Origin: Citrobacter sp. Res13-Sevr-PEB04-36
GTDB taxonomy: Bacteria; Pseudomonadota; Gammaproteobacteria; Enterobacterales; Enterobacteriaceae
DNA length: 64,000 nucleotides
Direction: 5' to 3'
Assembly (NCBI RefSeq): GCF_015672735.1
Contig: NZ_JADABY010000006.1
Span: forward strand, 1-64,000
Positions 48,987 to 63,961 of this stretch are shown here, one piece after another. Below the pieces are notes generated by a model. It was not told the DNA's origin, did not search any database, and worked only from the letters and a program-made list of their open reading frames with translations. The translations under genes were made by a program, and so were the position numbers. How positions within the stretch are numbered: position 1 is the stretch's first letter; each line of letters opens with the position of its first letter.

Positions 48987-50300
48987 TTACTGATTGGCGG
49001 TCTTATCAAAACGACCCAATACTTCACGCTCATAGGCCAGCGCTTTTTTACGGTCAAATTTGTGTTCCCACTTGGCGATAACCAGTACCGCCAGCGCGTT
49101 ACCCACCACGTTTAGCGCCGTACGCGCCATGTCGAGGATACGATCAACACCGGCGATAAACGCCAGACCTTCCAGCGGAATGCCCACGCTACCCAATGTT
49201 GCCAGCAGCACCACAAACGACACGCCCGGCACGCCCGCGATCCCTTTCGAGGTCACCATCAGCGTCAGCACCAGTACAATTTCCTGCCACAACGACAGGT
49301 CAATGCCGTACAGCTGGGCGATAAAAATCGCGGCGATACTCTGGTACAGCGTCGAACCGTCAAGGTTGAACGAATACCCGGTCGGCACCACAAAACTGGT
49401 GATTGAGGCCGGTGCGCCATAGGCTTCCATCTTCTCAATAATACGCGGCAGCACGCTCTCAGAGCTGGCGGTAGAGTAGGCCAGAATCAGCTCGTCTTTC
49501 AGAATACGAATCAGGATCCAGATGCTCAAACCGCACACGCGCGCCACGATACCGAGCACCACCAGCGCGAAGAACAGGATGGCGAAATGCACCAGCAGCA
49601 CCAGCTTCGCCAGCGGCCACAGGGAGGCAAAACCGAAGTTCGCCACGGTGACGGCGATCAGCGCAAAAACACCGACCGGCGCATAACGCATCACCATGTG
49701 CGTTACTTTAAACATCGTTTCAGAGATGGAACGGAACACGGTTACCAGCGGTTCGCGGTGAGTGGCCGGCAGTGAAGACAGGCCCAGACCAAACAGCACC
49801 GAGAAGAAGATAATCGGCAGCATGTCGCCTTTCGCCATCGACGCAACGATGTTGGTCGGCACCAGTGACAAAATCGTACCCATCAGGCCATGCGCGTGGC
49901 TCTGCACTTCTGCGGTTGTACTTTGATATTTCGAAATATCCACGGTCGCCAGCTGCGACATATCGACACCGGTACCAGGCTGGAACACATTCGCCAGCGT
50001 GATGCCGAGGATAATTGCCACGGTGGTGATCACTTCGAAATAGATAATGGTTTTGGCGCCAATACGGCCCAGCTGTTTGGCATCACCTACCCCGGCAATA
50101 CCGACGATCAGCGTGGAGATAACAATCGGCACAACAATCATTTTGATCAGGTGGATAAAGATATCCCCTGCCGGAGACAGCAGGTTGACCACCAGCCATT
50201 CGCGGCTGTCACTGTGGTAATGCAGGTAACTCCCCAGCAAAATGCCCAGCACCATGGCGATCAAAATCTGCCAGGCCAGGCTGACTTTCAAATTTTTCAT
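48987..50300 (-). CDS. gltP: Glutamate/aspartate:proton symporter GltP
   Basis: DAACS-family inner-membrane symporter for L-glutamate and L-aspartate. 437 residues, the same as E. coli. Eight membrane helices plus re-entrant loops; the serine-rich loop STASSESVLPRI and the VVPTGYSFNLDGSTLY motif form the substrate and cation site. The N-terminus MKNLKVSLAWQILIAMVLGI is typical. Monocistronic, with an ERIC element upstream. Confidence 0.96.
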   Translation of the reverse strand: MKNLKVSLAWQILIAMVLGILLGSYLHYHSDSREWLVVNLLSPAGDIFIHLIKMIVVPIVISTLIVGIAGVGDAKQLGRIGAKTIIYFEVITTVAIILGITLANVFQPGTGVDMSQLATVDISKYQSTTAEVQSHAHGLMGTILSLVPTNIVASMAKGDMLPIIFFSVLFGLGLSSLPATHREPLVTVFRSISETMFKVTHMVMRYAPVGVFALIAVTVANFGFASLWPLAKLVLLVHFAILFFALVVLGIVARVCGLSIWILIRILKDELILAYSTASSESVLPRIIEKMEAYGAPASITSFVVPTGYSFNLDGSTLYQSIAAIFIAQLYGIDLSLWQEIVLVLTLMVTSKGIAGVPGVSFVVLLATLGSVGIPLEGLAFIAGVDRILDMARTALNVVGNALAVLVIAKWEHKFDRKKALAYEREVLGRFDKTANQ

Positions 50301-50768
50301 AACAACGGACTTCCTCGATGGAGCGCTATTTCACATATAACCTATGGGAATAGTACATACTGAAAGGGTATGAATTGTGTTGCGTTCGTTTATAGAATTT
50401 TTTAACGCTTATACCCAAAACAATTCGAGTTGCAGGAAGTCGGCGACGCAGCAAATCCTCAGGAGCTTACATGAGTAAGTGACTGGGGAGAGCGAGGAAA
50501 GCCAACACACCTGCAGCTTGAAGTATGACGGGTATATTATCATTATCATCTGCATGGCATTCCGCGCAACCCTTTAAGAACAGGGCCTTTAGCTGATTTT
50601 ATGCATAAAAACGCGAGTTTGTGCGGGTCATCATGAATAACTTTTTGTTATAAAAGAATATTTATTTGATAAAAAATGAAGAATTATGACTGTGCGTTTT
50701 TTTCGCTAATTTGTTCAACTGCTGTTTTTTTACACAGTGAAAACGATGCAAATCACAAAAAAACAAAA
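50301..50768. other. gltP-nrfG intergenic region
   Basis: About 470 bases. It contains ERIC copy 2 and otherwise AT-rich sequence holding the gltP promoter and the end of the nrf operon. No gene is supported. Confidence 0.7.
50410..50536. repeat. ERIC element (copy 2)
   Basis: A 127-bp palindromic unit bounded by TATACCC and GGGTATA, with AATCCTCAGGAGCTTACATG and AGTAAGTGACTGGGG, close to the ERIC consensus. It lies between gltP and nrfG. Confidence 0.94.
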
Positions 50769-51386
50769 TTATTTTTGTCGATTCTGCAGCAATTTCGCCA
50801 TATTGATCGAGTCAATCAATTGAGCACGATCCACCCTCGGTGAGTTTAAATCGAGGACTGTTTGCCACTGCAAAATAGCTTGCGCGTAGTCGGCCTGCAT
50901 AAACGCATCGGCAGCCAGCAGCATCAGCGCGGTGACTTCTGTCGGGTCCAGCGCCAGCGATTTATCGATCATCTCACGGGTTTGCGGCGTCATGTGCTGC
51001 CCGGCCTGATAGTACAGCACCGTCGCCAGCGCCGAATAGATCTCGGCGTTTTCACCGCGCAAACGCAGCGCCTGCTCATAGGCCAGTAGCGCATTATGAT
51101 ACGCGTTTTGCCAAAGATAATACTCACCCAGTTGCGCCCACTGCGTGCTGTCCTGCGGGTTGGCTCGTATTTTTGACTGCAACGAAAGCAGCTGTTTTTC
51201 CTGCATATTTTCATCAGAAAACGCGTGCAACGGGTCCGCCAGTCGCGCCTGCTCTTGCTGGACAGCCTGCCATTTTGGCGACAATAAATACCCTCCAGTG
51301 CAGACAACCACCATCAGCACAGCCACAGCAGCCAGGCGTTTTACCGGCATCGGACGTAACGGTGTACAACATTCAGGCTGACTCAT
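50769..51386 (-). CDS. nrfG: NrfG, TPR subunit of the NrfEFG heme lyase
   Basis: Cytochrome c maturation factor that presents the C-terminal NrfA segment to the heme lyase for attachment of heme to the unusual CXXCK site. One N-terminal membrane anchor (about 17-35) is followed by TPR units ([56 protein letters not shown]). ATG 51386 overlaps the nrfF stop (ATGA) and gives 205 residues (E. coli 198). A longer frame to 51473 only shadows nrfF. Confidence 0.94.
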   Translation of the reverse strand: MSQPECCTPLRPMPVKRLAAVAVLMVVVCTGGYLLSPKWQAVQQEQARLADPLHAFSDENMQEKQLLSLQSKIRANPQDSTQWAQLGEYYLWQNAYHNALLAYEQALRLRGENAEIYSALATVLYYQAGQHMTPQTREMIDKSLALDPTEVTALMLLAADAFMQADYAQAILQWQTVLDLNSPRVDRAQLIDSINMAKLLQNRQK

Positions 51387-51892
51387 CGTTCGTCCTCTTC
51401 TATACGCTGACACGTTCTCACCCGCCAGATAATCACGCCCACCAAAAGCAATAACAGGCACGGCAACGCCCACAGCAGCAGCGTTTGCTCATTGAGCGGC
51501 GGGTTATAGCGGACGAAATCACCGTAACGATCGGTCATCCACGTGGTGATCTCGTGTTCACTTTTACCCTCTGCCACCATGCTGTAAACCTGATGACGCA
51601 TACTGACCGCCACCGGCGCATTGGACTCCAGTAAGTTTTGATTCTGGCACTGTGGGCAGCGCAACTGGCTGGCAATAGACAGTGCCTTTTCCTGCTGTTG
51701 CGGGTTGTCAAAACGCCAGGTGTCGACAACCTGGGCATGCGTAGCGAAAGTGATGAAAAACAAGACGATCGTTAAGAGTAAAAACTTTCTGCCGGATGGC
51801 GCTGCGCTTATCCGGCCTACGGTTTGCGTACCCTGTAGGCCGGATAAAGCGTTTACGCCGCCATCCGGCAACGCTGTGATTAATTTACGCAT
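51383..51892 (-). CDS. nrfF: NrfF heme lyase subunit with REP-derived N-terminal insertion
   Basis: CcmH-like thiol oxidoreductase of the NrfEFG lyase; it has the redox/heme-binding CPQC in [13 protein letters not shown] 51892 has GGGGGAG eight bases upstream and overlaps the nrfE stop. The first seven codons (MRKLITA) run into a translated REP pair ([13 protein letters not shown] to SAAPSG). The frame then resumes at [12 protein letters not shown], a normal signal sequence ending THAQ. The result is 169 residues instead of about 127 in E. coli. The insertion keeps frame and leaves the mature domain and C-terminal membrane anchor intact. Confidence 0.88.
   Translation of the reverse strand: MRKLITALPDGGVNALSGLQGTQTVGRISAAPSGRKFLLLTIVLFFITFATHAQVVDTWRFDNPQQQEKALSIASQLRCPQCQNQNLLESNAPVAVSMRHQVYSMVAEGKSEHEITTWMTDRYGDFVRYNPPLNEQTLLLWALPCLLLLLVGVIIWRVRTCQRIEEDER
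51790..51870. repeat. BIME inside the nrfF coding start
   Basis: Two REP units (GCCGGATGGCGCTGCGC...TCCGGCCTAC and GTAGGCCGGATAAAGCG...CCATCCGGC) in frame within the first 35 codons of nrfF. Confidence 0.9.
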
Positions 51893-53576
51893 CGCGCTTT
51901 CTCCCCCGCCAGCCGCTGAGCAGCGCACCGAGCACCATCAGCAGCCCTCCGCCCCAAATCCAACGTACGCCGCTTTGCACGTACAGGCGCATGGCGTAGC
52001 GCTCCGGTCCGGTTTTTTCGCCAATCACCGCGTACCAGTCGTGCAGCAGGTTCCAACGGATACCCGGCTCCATCATTTGTTGGCGACGCGCGGCATAGAA
52101 GCGTCTTTCGGGCTGCAGGCTGCCGATGCGTTTCTCATCCTGCCAGAGCGTAATCAGCGCTTTCTCGCTGGTGTAGTTTCCTTTTGCTTCCAGAGAGAGG
52201 TGCTCAAAGCGGAAAACATAACCCGCCAGTTCAACCTGCTGTCCAGGACTCAGATTCAGACTCATTTCCTGGCGGCTCCCGCTGGAGAACACAATCCCTG
52301 CCGCAAAAACCAGCACACCAGCATGCGCCAGCAGCGCCGGAAGCTGGCTTCGCAGCGGCACCTTCCGGCTTCTGATCGTCGCTATTACGATGACCACCAG
52401 CATCAGCAGGCCAAACGGCAGCGTTGCACGGTTGAAGTAAGGTGCCCCAACGGAGAGTCGTCCCCAACCAAACAGGCCGTAAATCATCGGATACAGCGTG
52501 CCAATCAGCACAATCAGCAGCACCGCGCAAAACAGCAGCAGCGCGACCAGAATCATCATCTCACGCGACCAGCCGCCAAAACGTACCGTGTGACCTACGT
52601 CCCGCGCGCGCCAGGCATACAGACCGAGCGAGGCCAGACTTAACACGGTAAACAGCGCAAACAGCGGTGCAGCGCGGACGTTGTCCAGCGCGAAGGCATG
52701 AACAGAAACCAGAATGCCGGAACGCACAATCAGCGTGCCCAGCAGGGATAAGATCAGCGTGACAATCGCCAGTAGCAGCGACCAGTGCTGGAAGCCTCCA
52801 CGCTGGCGCGAGACATACAGGCTGTGCAGTAGCGCGCTGGCGGAAAGCCAGGGTAATAAGGAGGCGTTTTCTACCGGGTCCCAGAACCACCAGCCGCCCC
52901 AGCCCAGTTCGCAATAGGCCCACCAGGAGCCAAGAATGATACCCAGCGTCAGGGCGCACCAGCCGGGCAGTGCCCAGCGCCAGCACACCCAGGCAGTCTG
53001 TGCATTTAAGCCGCCACGCAGCAGCGAAGCCAGCGCCACGCCGGCCGCCACCATCAGCCCACCGTAGCCCAGATACAGCAGCGGTGGATGCAGAATCAGC
53101 CCCAGATGTTGCAGCATCGGGTTCAGGTCGCGTCCTTCAATTGCCGGCGGGAAGATGCGTACGAACGGATCGGACCACACCACCACGAATAGCAGCAATG
53201 ACGCGGTCATCATTGACAGGACGCTGAGGGTTAACGGAAACAGCGCGTCCGGCTCGCGCCTGGAGCGCCAGGCGAACAGTGCGCTCCAGGCGGAAAGAAA
53301 CAGCACCCACAGTAGCAGCGATCCTTCATGACCACCCCACACCGCCGCCAGCTTTAACCCCCACGGCAGCAAGCTATAGCTGTGCTGAGCAACGTAAACA
53401 ACGGAGAAATCACTGGTCAGGAAACAGAACACCAGAATAGCAAAGGCCAGCAACAGCAACGTAAACTGCGTCCACACGCCCACACAGGCCAGACGCATAA
53501 CGCCCTGCCAGCGCTGACGTACGCCCGTCAGCACGGCAAGCGGGGTCAATACGTTGACCCCGAGACTTAACAACAA
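51885..53576 (-). CDS. nrfE: NrfE heme lyase core subunit (CcmF family)
   Basis: Polytopic inner-membrane protein that attaches heme to the CXXCK motif of NrfA. About 563 residues with some 14-15 hydrophobic segments. The tryptophan-rich WWD-type motif is in ELGWGGWWFWDPVENASLLPW and conserved histidines such as GGHEGSLLLW are present. The start is uncertain: TTG 53576 is the first ordinary start, but the upstream in-frame codons (LLPEAGFLAL, to CTG 53612) resemble the usual CcmF opening and follow an AAGGTG site. It overlaps nrfF by 8 bp. Confidence 0.93.
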   Translation of the reverse strand: MLLSLGVNVLTPLAVLTGVRQRWQGVMRLACVGVWTQFTLLLLAFAILVFCFLTSDFSVVYVAQHSYSLLPWGLKLAAVWGGHEGSLLLWVLFLSAWSALFAWRSRREPDALFPLTLSVLSMMTASLLLFVVVWSDPFVRIFPPAIEGRDLNPMLQHLGLILHPPLLYLGYGGLMVAAGVALASLLRGGLNAQTAWVCWRWALPGWCALTLGIILGSWWAYCELGWGGWWFWDPVENASLLPWLSASALLHSLYVSRQRGGFQHWSLLLAIVTLILSLLGTLIVRSGILVSVHAFALDNVRAAPLFALFTVLSLASLGLYAWRARDVGHTVRFGGWSREMMILVALLLFCAVLLIVLIGTLYPMIYGLFGWGRLSVGAPYFNRATLPFGLLMLVVIVIATIRSRKVPLRSQLPALLAHAGVLVFAAGIVFSSGSRQEMSLNLSPGQQVELAGYVFRFEHLSLEAKGNYTSEKALITLWQDEKRIGSLQPERRFYAARRQQMMEPGIRWNLLHDWYAVIGEKTGPERYAMRLYVQSGVRWIWGGGLLMVLGALLSGWRGRKRDA

Positions 53577-53625
53577 TGCCAGAAAACCGGCTTCAGGAAG
53601 GAGTACGTCCAGAAATCACCTTGCC

Positions 53626-54582
53626 CTACGCAACCGTCAGTTGCCCTGCATACAGAATGAAAAAGCGCAGCAACAGCACGCCGGTCAGGCTGGCACCGCA
53701 TACTGCCAGCACACCGTGAAACGTCGGGCTGCGATTTGCCCAAGGTTTCAGCAGCATCGGCAGGATCAGCCCCAACCCGGCCACGCCCAGCCAGAACCAC
53801 CAGGTCCAGAAACCACCGCCCAATGCCGCAACCAGCGCGCGCATTTTGCCGTCATCACCCAGCGCCAGCCCAACAAAGAAGGCTGCCAGCAGGAAGATTT
53901 CCAGCCACACCACCGGGGTTTCCATGCGGTGTACAAAATGCGCCTCGGTGGTGTGCGGGTTACCGCGATGGCGTAATGCCATGGCGATCAGCGCCACCGC
54001 CGCACCGGACGATATCCCGGAGAACAGGAACAGCACTGGCAGGATCGGGTTATTCAGGAATGGATAGGATTTCAATGCCGACAGCAGGAACCCAGTGTAG
54101 GCCCCGAGCAGCACCGCCAGCACCAGCATCACCGTTTCCAGCAGACGATGGAACGGTGTGATCAGCGCCAACAGTTTTGGCACGATCGCCAACCGTGGCA
54201 CGAAGCGCTGTTGCAGGGCAATCACTTCTTTTTCAAAGATTTTTGCCAGCCACAGCACCAGCACCACCATATACAACTGGAACAACATGACTCCCATCGA
54301 CATCACCGAGGTGAAGCTATAGTGGAACATCAGTTTCCAGAAGGTCCATGGACGCGTCAGGTGAAAAACCAGGATCAGCAGGCCAAGAATAATCGCTCCC
54401 GGCCCGAGTACCAGCGTGGTACGTAGTAACGTACTGTCTGAACCACCCGATTCCGGATGCAGCCGTCGCAACAATACCGCCAGCGTGACCAGCCCGGCGG
54501 AAATACCGATGAGGAACAGATAGATGGCGATGGGCCAGTCCCACACCAGTGATTCAAAATGGAATGCAGAAGCGGGTGTCAT
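53626..54582 (-). CDS. nrfD: NrfD quinol-oxidising membrane subunit
   Basis: NrfD/PsrC-family integral membrane protein of 318 residues (E. coli 318) with eight predicted helices. It takes electrons from menaquinol and passes them to NrfC, then to NrfB and NrfA. The first helix contains ESLVWDWPIAIYLFLIGISA. Its start overlaps nrfC by 4 bp. Confidence 0.96.
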   Translation of the reverse strand: MTPASAFHFESLVWDWPIAIYLFLIGISAGLVTLAVLLRRLHPESGGSDSTLLRTTLVLGPGAIILGLLILVFHLTRPWTFWKLMFHYSFTSVMSMGVMLFQLYMVVLVLWLAKIFEKEVIALQQRFVPRLAIVPKLLALITPFHRLLETVMLVLAVLLGAYTGFLLSALKSYPFLNNPILPVLFLFSGISSGAAVALIAMALRHRGNPHTTEAHFVHRMETPVVWLEIFLLAAFFVGLALGDDGKMRALVAALGGGFWTWWFWLGVAGLGLILPMLLKPWANRSPTFHGVLAVCGASLTGVLLLRFFILYAGQLTVA

Positions 54583-55250
54583 TGGCTCACCTCCCCGTAT
54601 TTAAAGGGAACGCGGTAGACCTTCGGTTTGGTGCCCAGCGCCAGCTTGTAACGGTAGGTATTTTTCTGGTGCAACAGACGAGAGATCTCGCTGTTGGGAT
54701 CGTCCAGATTACCAAACGTCAGCGCTTTCGTCGGACATGACTCAACGCAGGCAGGCTGCTTGCCCGCTTTCAGGTTGGTTTTACGGCAGAAGTCGCATTT
54801 ATCCGCCGTCTTGTTGACCGGATGAATAAAGCGCACACGGTACGGGCAGGCGGCGATGCAATACTGGCAACCGACGCACAAATCCGGGTTCACATCCACA
54901 ATACCGGTGGCGGCATCGCGATACGATGCCCCCGTCGGGCAGACGTCAACGCAGGGGGCATGATCGCAGTGCTGACACGAGTGGCGGAAGAAACGGTACT
55001 TCACATCAGGAAACGTCCCCAGCGGCTCGCTGCGAATAATCGTCAGACGCGATACACCTTCCGGCACGTTGTTCACTTCCCGACAGGCATCCATGCAGGC
55101 GGTACAGCCGATGCATAATGACTCATCATGTATCATGCCGTAACGCACGCCGTTGATGTTTAACGTCTTCGCCACGACGCGTCCCGCCGTCCCGCTAACA
55201 GCCACCAGCGCGCCGACGCCGGTGATAAACTGGCGACGAGAGCAACTCAT
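54579..55250 (-). CDS. nrfC: NrfC ferredoxin-like [4Fe-4S] protein
   Basis: Periplasmic iron-sulfur electron carrier of 223 residues. The N-terminus [17 protein letters not shown] is a twin-arginine (Tat) signal. Cysteine clusters for four [4Fe-4S] centres are visible in [42 protein letters not shown] and CDFC...[10 protein letters not shown]. It works between NrfD and NrfB. It overlaps nrfB and nrfD by 4 bp each. Confidence 0.96.
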   Translation of the reverse strand: MSCSRRQFITGVGALVAVSGTAGRVVAKTLNINGVRYGMIHDESLCIGCTACMDACREVNNVPEGVSRLTIIRSEPLGTFPDVKYRFFRHSCQHCDHAPCVDVCPTGASYRDAATGIVDVNPDLCVGCQYCIAACPYRVRFIHPVNKTADKCDFCRKTNLKAGKQPACVESCPTKALTFGNLDDPNSEISRLLHQKNTYRYKLALGTKPKVYRVPFKYGEVSQ

Positions 55251-55813
55251 GGATGCTCCTTAAGCAAGGGAATCGACGCCGGATTAAAGTTTGGATTGTT
55301 ACGCTGATCGCTGTGGCAATCGACGCAAATCTTGATCCGTCCTTTATCGCTTAGCGTCTGCATCGTGTCTTGCTTCGGATGCAGTGAGTGACAGCTGGCA
55401 CACGCTACTTTCGTCACGTGGACATCGTGCGGCCAGAACGCTTTTTGCAACTGCTCAGGCAGGTGACAGGACATACAGACGCTGTTTTGCTGCTCCACGT
55501 TGTACATCGGCTCGTTAAAGCGCATCACATCCTTCACCCCTTCGCGGTGATTGGGTGACGGCTGGCCGTGACAGTTGGTGCAGGTGACCGGCAGTTTATT
55601 ATTCGGGTTGATCACTTCGGCATGTTTACCATGCATGCCTTCGGTATCGGGCTTGTGACAATCCAGACAAGCGGCATCCGGATTACGCTGTTGGGTTACC
55701 GTAAAGCGTTGATCCGAGTCCTGTGGCGTGGGGGTAGCGGCATTCCCGCACAGGCTCCAGAACAGGCCTGACGCCAGCACCCCAGCAGTTAATAACGAAC
55801 GTAGTACGCTCAT
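55247..55813 (-). CDS. nrfB: NrfB pentaheme cytochrome c
   Basis: Periplasmic electron donor to NrfA, 188 residues (E. coli 188). The signal peptide ends near GNAAT. Five CXXCH heme sites are present: CLDCH, CTNCH, CMSCH, CASCH and CVDCH. ATG 55813 has GGAG five bases upstream, better than GTG 55819. nrfA ends 44 bp upstream. Confidence 0.97.
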   Translation of the reverse strand: MSVLRSLLTAGVLASGLFWSLCGNAATPTPQDSDQRFTVTQQRNPDAACLDCHKPDTEGMHGKHAEVINPNNKLPVTCTNCHGQPSPNHREGVKDVMRFNEPMYNVEQQNSVCMSCHLPEQLQKAFWPHDVHVTKVACASCHSLHPKQDTMQTLSDKGRIKICVDCHSDQRNNPNFNPASIPLLKEHP

Positions 55814-55857
55814 ATTCACTCCGTTGAGTTATCCGCCCCTTACGGGGCGGAAGGGGG

Positions 55858-59688
<3,831 letters not shown>

Positions 59689-59702
59689 CCCTAACCGTGA
59701 AA

Positions 59703-59731
59703 TGCCCGATGGCACGCTGCTTGTCGGGCCA
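59703..59731. repeat. REP-like hairpin after acs
   Basis: GCCCGATGGCACGCTGCTTG, continuing into TCGGGCC, forms an imperfect palindrome right after the acs stop. Confidence 0.45.
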
Positions 59732-59777
59732 ACAAACCCTACCTCTACCCCTCCCCTGACCGGGAGGGAAAATATAA

Positions 59778-59905
59778 TAACCCTCCCCAAAGGATTTCGC
59801 GTTGCAGGAAGGCGGCAAGCGAGCACATCCCCAGGAGCATAGTTCACTATGTAACTGGGATGGGCGAGTGCGGCCAACACACCTGCAGCGTGAAAGACGA
59901 AGGGG
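59778..59905. repeat. ERIC element (copy 3), divergent, inside the acs operon
   Basis: CACATCCCCAGGAGCATAG and GTAACTGGGATGGGCGAG match the ERIC core. The ends (CCCTCCCC / AGGGG) have diverged from the two other copies. It occupies most of the acs-yjcH gap and ends 20 bases before the yjcH start codon. Confidence 0.88.
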
Positions 59906-59924
59906 ACCTCTGGAGAGCTCTGCG

Positions 59925-61885
<1,961 letters not shown>

Positions 61886-61893
61886 TAGATCTC

Positions 61894-61918
61894 CTCCCCG
61901 ACTTCACCGGTCGGGGAG
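61894..61918 (+). terminator. Terminator hairpin after actP
   Basis: CTCCCCGA / TCGGGGAG, an 8-bp GC-rich stem with a 9-nt loop, 9 bases after the actP stop. Only a short T-rich tail follows. Confidence 0.65.
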
Positions 61919-61932
61919 TGTTCGGTACAGAT

Positions 61933-62886
61933 TCAACCTGCGGTAAAACTCGCCACCAGACGGAGTTTTCCATCAATTAGCTTAAACAAATATGACGATG
62001 CTCCGTCACAAGACTCTGAGAGACCAGGCCGTTGTTTATTCGCACTGGTACCCTGATAAAGCCTTAAAACGCCCTCGTCAAATTCTCCCATAGCAACCGT
62101 GTCGCAGGTTCCATCAACCACGTGACGCTGACCGTTTTCTTCATAATAGAACGTGCCGTCTTCATCACCCGGAAAGTATTTCCGTTTCTGCTCTTGTGCC
62201 GATAGCGCGTTTATCCGATGTTCTTTGATTTCCAGAGTGTCAGGGTTAACATCAAGACTGCTCAAGATGTGTAAACCCTTAATAATCTGCGACGCATTTT
62301 TATCAAACACCGCCTCGGTAAGCTGATCCGACTGAGATGATTGTGATTCATCGTAAGGAATAAAATCGTCAAGGCTGCCCGGTAATGGGAATACAAAATA
62401 AGACTTTAATGCGGCAACGTTTGCCTCACTCAGCGCCTGCTGGAACTGTTGAAACTGAATCAGCGCGCTTTTCTTTTGTTCGGGCGTGTTGAGAGGGGTA
62501 ACATCTTTCACGTCATCAAGGATGAGCAAGACAGAGGTAAAGTGGAGACCAGTTTGGGCATACATCGTTTTCCCGGTCAGGATGACATCTTTTCCCAGAG
62601 AAGGAGCAAGATCGGCGTAATCAGGCTTATTTTTGCCCATCAAAATAAGCTGTACTAGCGGAACACTTTCACTCTCGCCGGTAACATCACACTCAAAAGG
62701 TTGATCCAACTTTAGATAATCATAAGTTACCGCTTCATCGCCGTCCTTGATGCTTTCGTAATTTGGCAGGCCGGGTAGCGTCTGTTGTATCAATGTTCCC
62801 TGAAGTATCACCTTTTGGTCCTCATCAGGACACCAGGCCATAACGACCTGGCTGAACAGGAGAGCAGATAACCACAAATATTTCAC
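61933..62886 (-). CDS. Secreted protein of unknown function, DUF4431-like
   Basis: A 317-residue protein from GTG 62886, which has AAGGA six bases upstream and gives a clean signal peptide (MKYLWLSALLFSQVVMA). A TTG start at 62910 would place extra residues before it. The N-terminal third (VILQGTLIQQTLPGLPNYES to GKDVILTGKTMYAQTGLHFT) resembles the DUF4431 domain as I recall it. The C-terminal part is unassigned, with cysteines at GTCDTVAM and SESCDGASS. Likely periplasmic. It is convergent with actP and appears monocistronic. Confidence 0.75.
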   Translation of the reverse strand: MKYLWLSALLFSQVVMAWCPDEDQKVILQGTLIQQTLPGLPNYESIKDGDEAVTYDYLKLDQPFECDVTGESESVPLVQLILMGKNKPDYADLAPSLGKDVILTGKTMYAQTGLHFTSVLLILDDVKDVTPLNTPEQKKSALIQFQQFQQALSEANVAALKSYFVFPLPGSLDDFIPYDESQSSQSDQLTEAVFDKNASQIIKGLHILSSLDVNPDTLEIKEHRINALSAQEQKRKYFPGDEDGTFYYEENGQRHVVDGTCDTVAMGEFDEGVLRLYQGTSANKQRPGLSESCDGASSYLFKLIDGKLRLVASFTAG

Positions 62887-63128
62887 ACTGAATATCCTTA
62901 CACTGGCCAACGGAATTAATCACGATTGTAAAATATGAGCGTAAGGCTAAAAAGCGTTCATGGGAAAATCAGAATATCGACATCTTCCCCGGTCTTTTTC
63001 GCTGGGGATCACAGTTTTCTCTCTCCAACGTATCCATCACTGTTGATAGCGCTACAGTACCAAAATTAAATTGAAACACTGTTTTTATTACATAAACACG
63101 TTAATTCATTTTGAGAAAAGAGGATGCG

Positions 63129-63961
63129 ATGAAGAAATATGCCCTGGTAGGAACCGGCGGGCGGGCGAGCGGGCCTGTATATCTCAGCAATTGGTGGGCA
63201 ATGGAAGGAAAACGCCCGGCTGGTCGCCTTTTGCGACACCAACCAAACCCGTATGAACTACGCGAATCAGCTGTTGAAAAATGAGGGGGGCCGCTCCGGT
63301 ATCCACCTGGAAAGCCGCACAGTTTGAAGACATGATCCGCGAAACCCGCCCCGATGTCATCATCGTGACCACTATGGACCGCACCCACGATGACTATATC
63401 GTGCGGGCGCTGCACGCGGGCTGTGATGTGATCACTGAAAAACCGATGACCATCGATGAGAAGCGCGCCCTGCGTATTCTCGATGCCATTGAAGAGACCG
63501 GACACGAGGTGCGCGTCGCCTTTAACTATCGCTATGCCCCGCATCACAGCAAGGTACGCGAGCTGCTGATGAACACTTATCTGCCGTGGGAAGGACTGAA
63601 CGTGGTGTTTAACGGCAGCGAAGGTCGCCTGGAGATGAAGATCGTGGAGAAATCATACGTCAATGCAGGCGGGGCAAGGGAGAACGAAGGCAGCCTGGAA
63701 AGCTGTGATATTACCGTTTTCCCGATGTTCGCTGCGCCCTGGCAGGCCGACTTCACGCTGGGCGAAGGTGGCCACGGCGGCGGTGATAACGCGATGCTGG
63801 CCGATCTGTTTGGCGAGCCGCGACACGATCCGCCGCAGCGCGCCGCCGACCATCGCGCGGGCGCCATGTCGATCATGACCGGCATCGCCGGGAATCTCTC
63901 CATGCAGCAGCAGCGCCCGGTAAATTTTAAAGAGTTTGAACTAATTTCACGGTTGAAATAG
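63129..63961 (+). pseudogene. Gfo/Idh/MocA-family oxidoreductase, decayed
   Basis: Remnant of an NAD(P)-dependent sugar dehydrogenase. The start MKKYALVGTGGRASG is the dinucleotide-binding motif. An extra base near 63174 shifts to the frame LYISAIGGQWKENARLVAFC. An extra G in the six-G run at 63285-63290 shifts again to [20 protein letters not shown]. The third frame holds the family motif EKP ([10 protein letters not shown]) and the NYRYAP motif. At about 63570-63575, KVRELLM joins directly to [18 protein letters not shown], so roughly 150 residues of the C-terminal domain seem to be deleted. The frame ends at 63961. The deletion shows this is more than sequencing error. Confidence 0.8.

Noticed and set aside
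51705-52643. 312-codon frame opposite nrfE/nrfF
   Set aside because: Antisense shadow that includes translated REP sequence; the minus-strand genes are clearly real.
59802-59924. Extended N-terminus of YjcH
   Set aside because: It is translated ERIC sequence; ATG 59925 gives the usual 104 residues.
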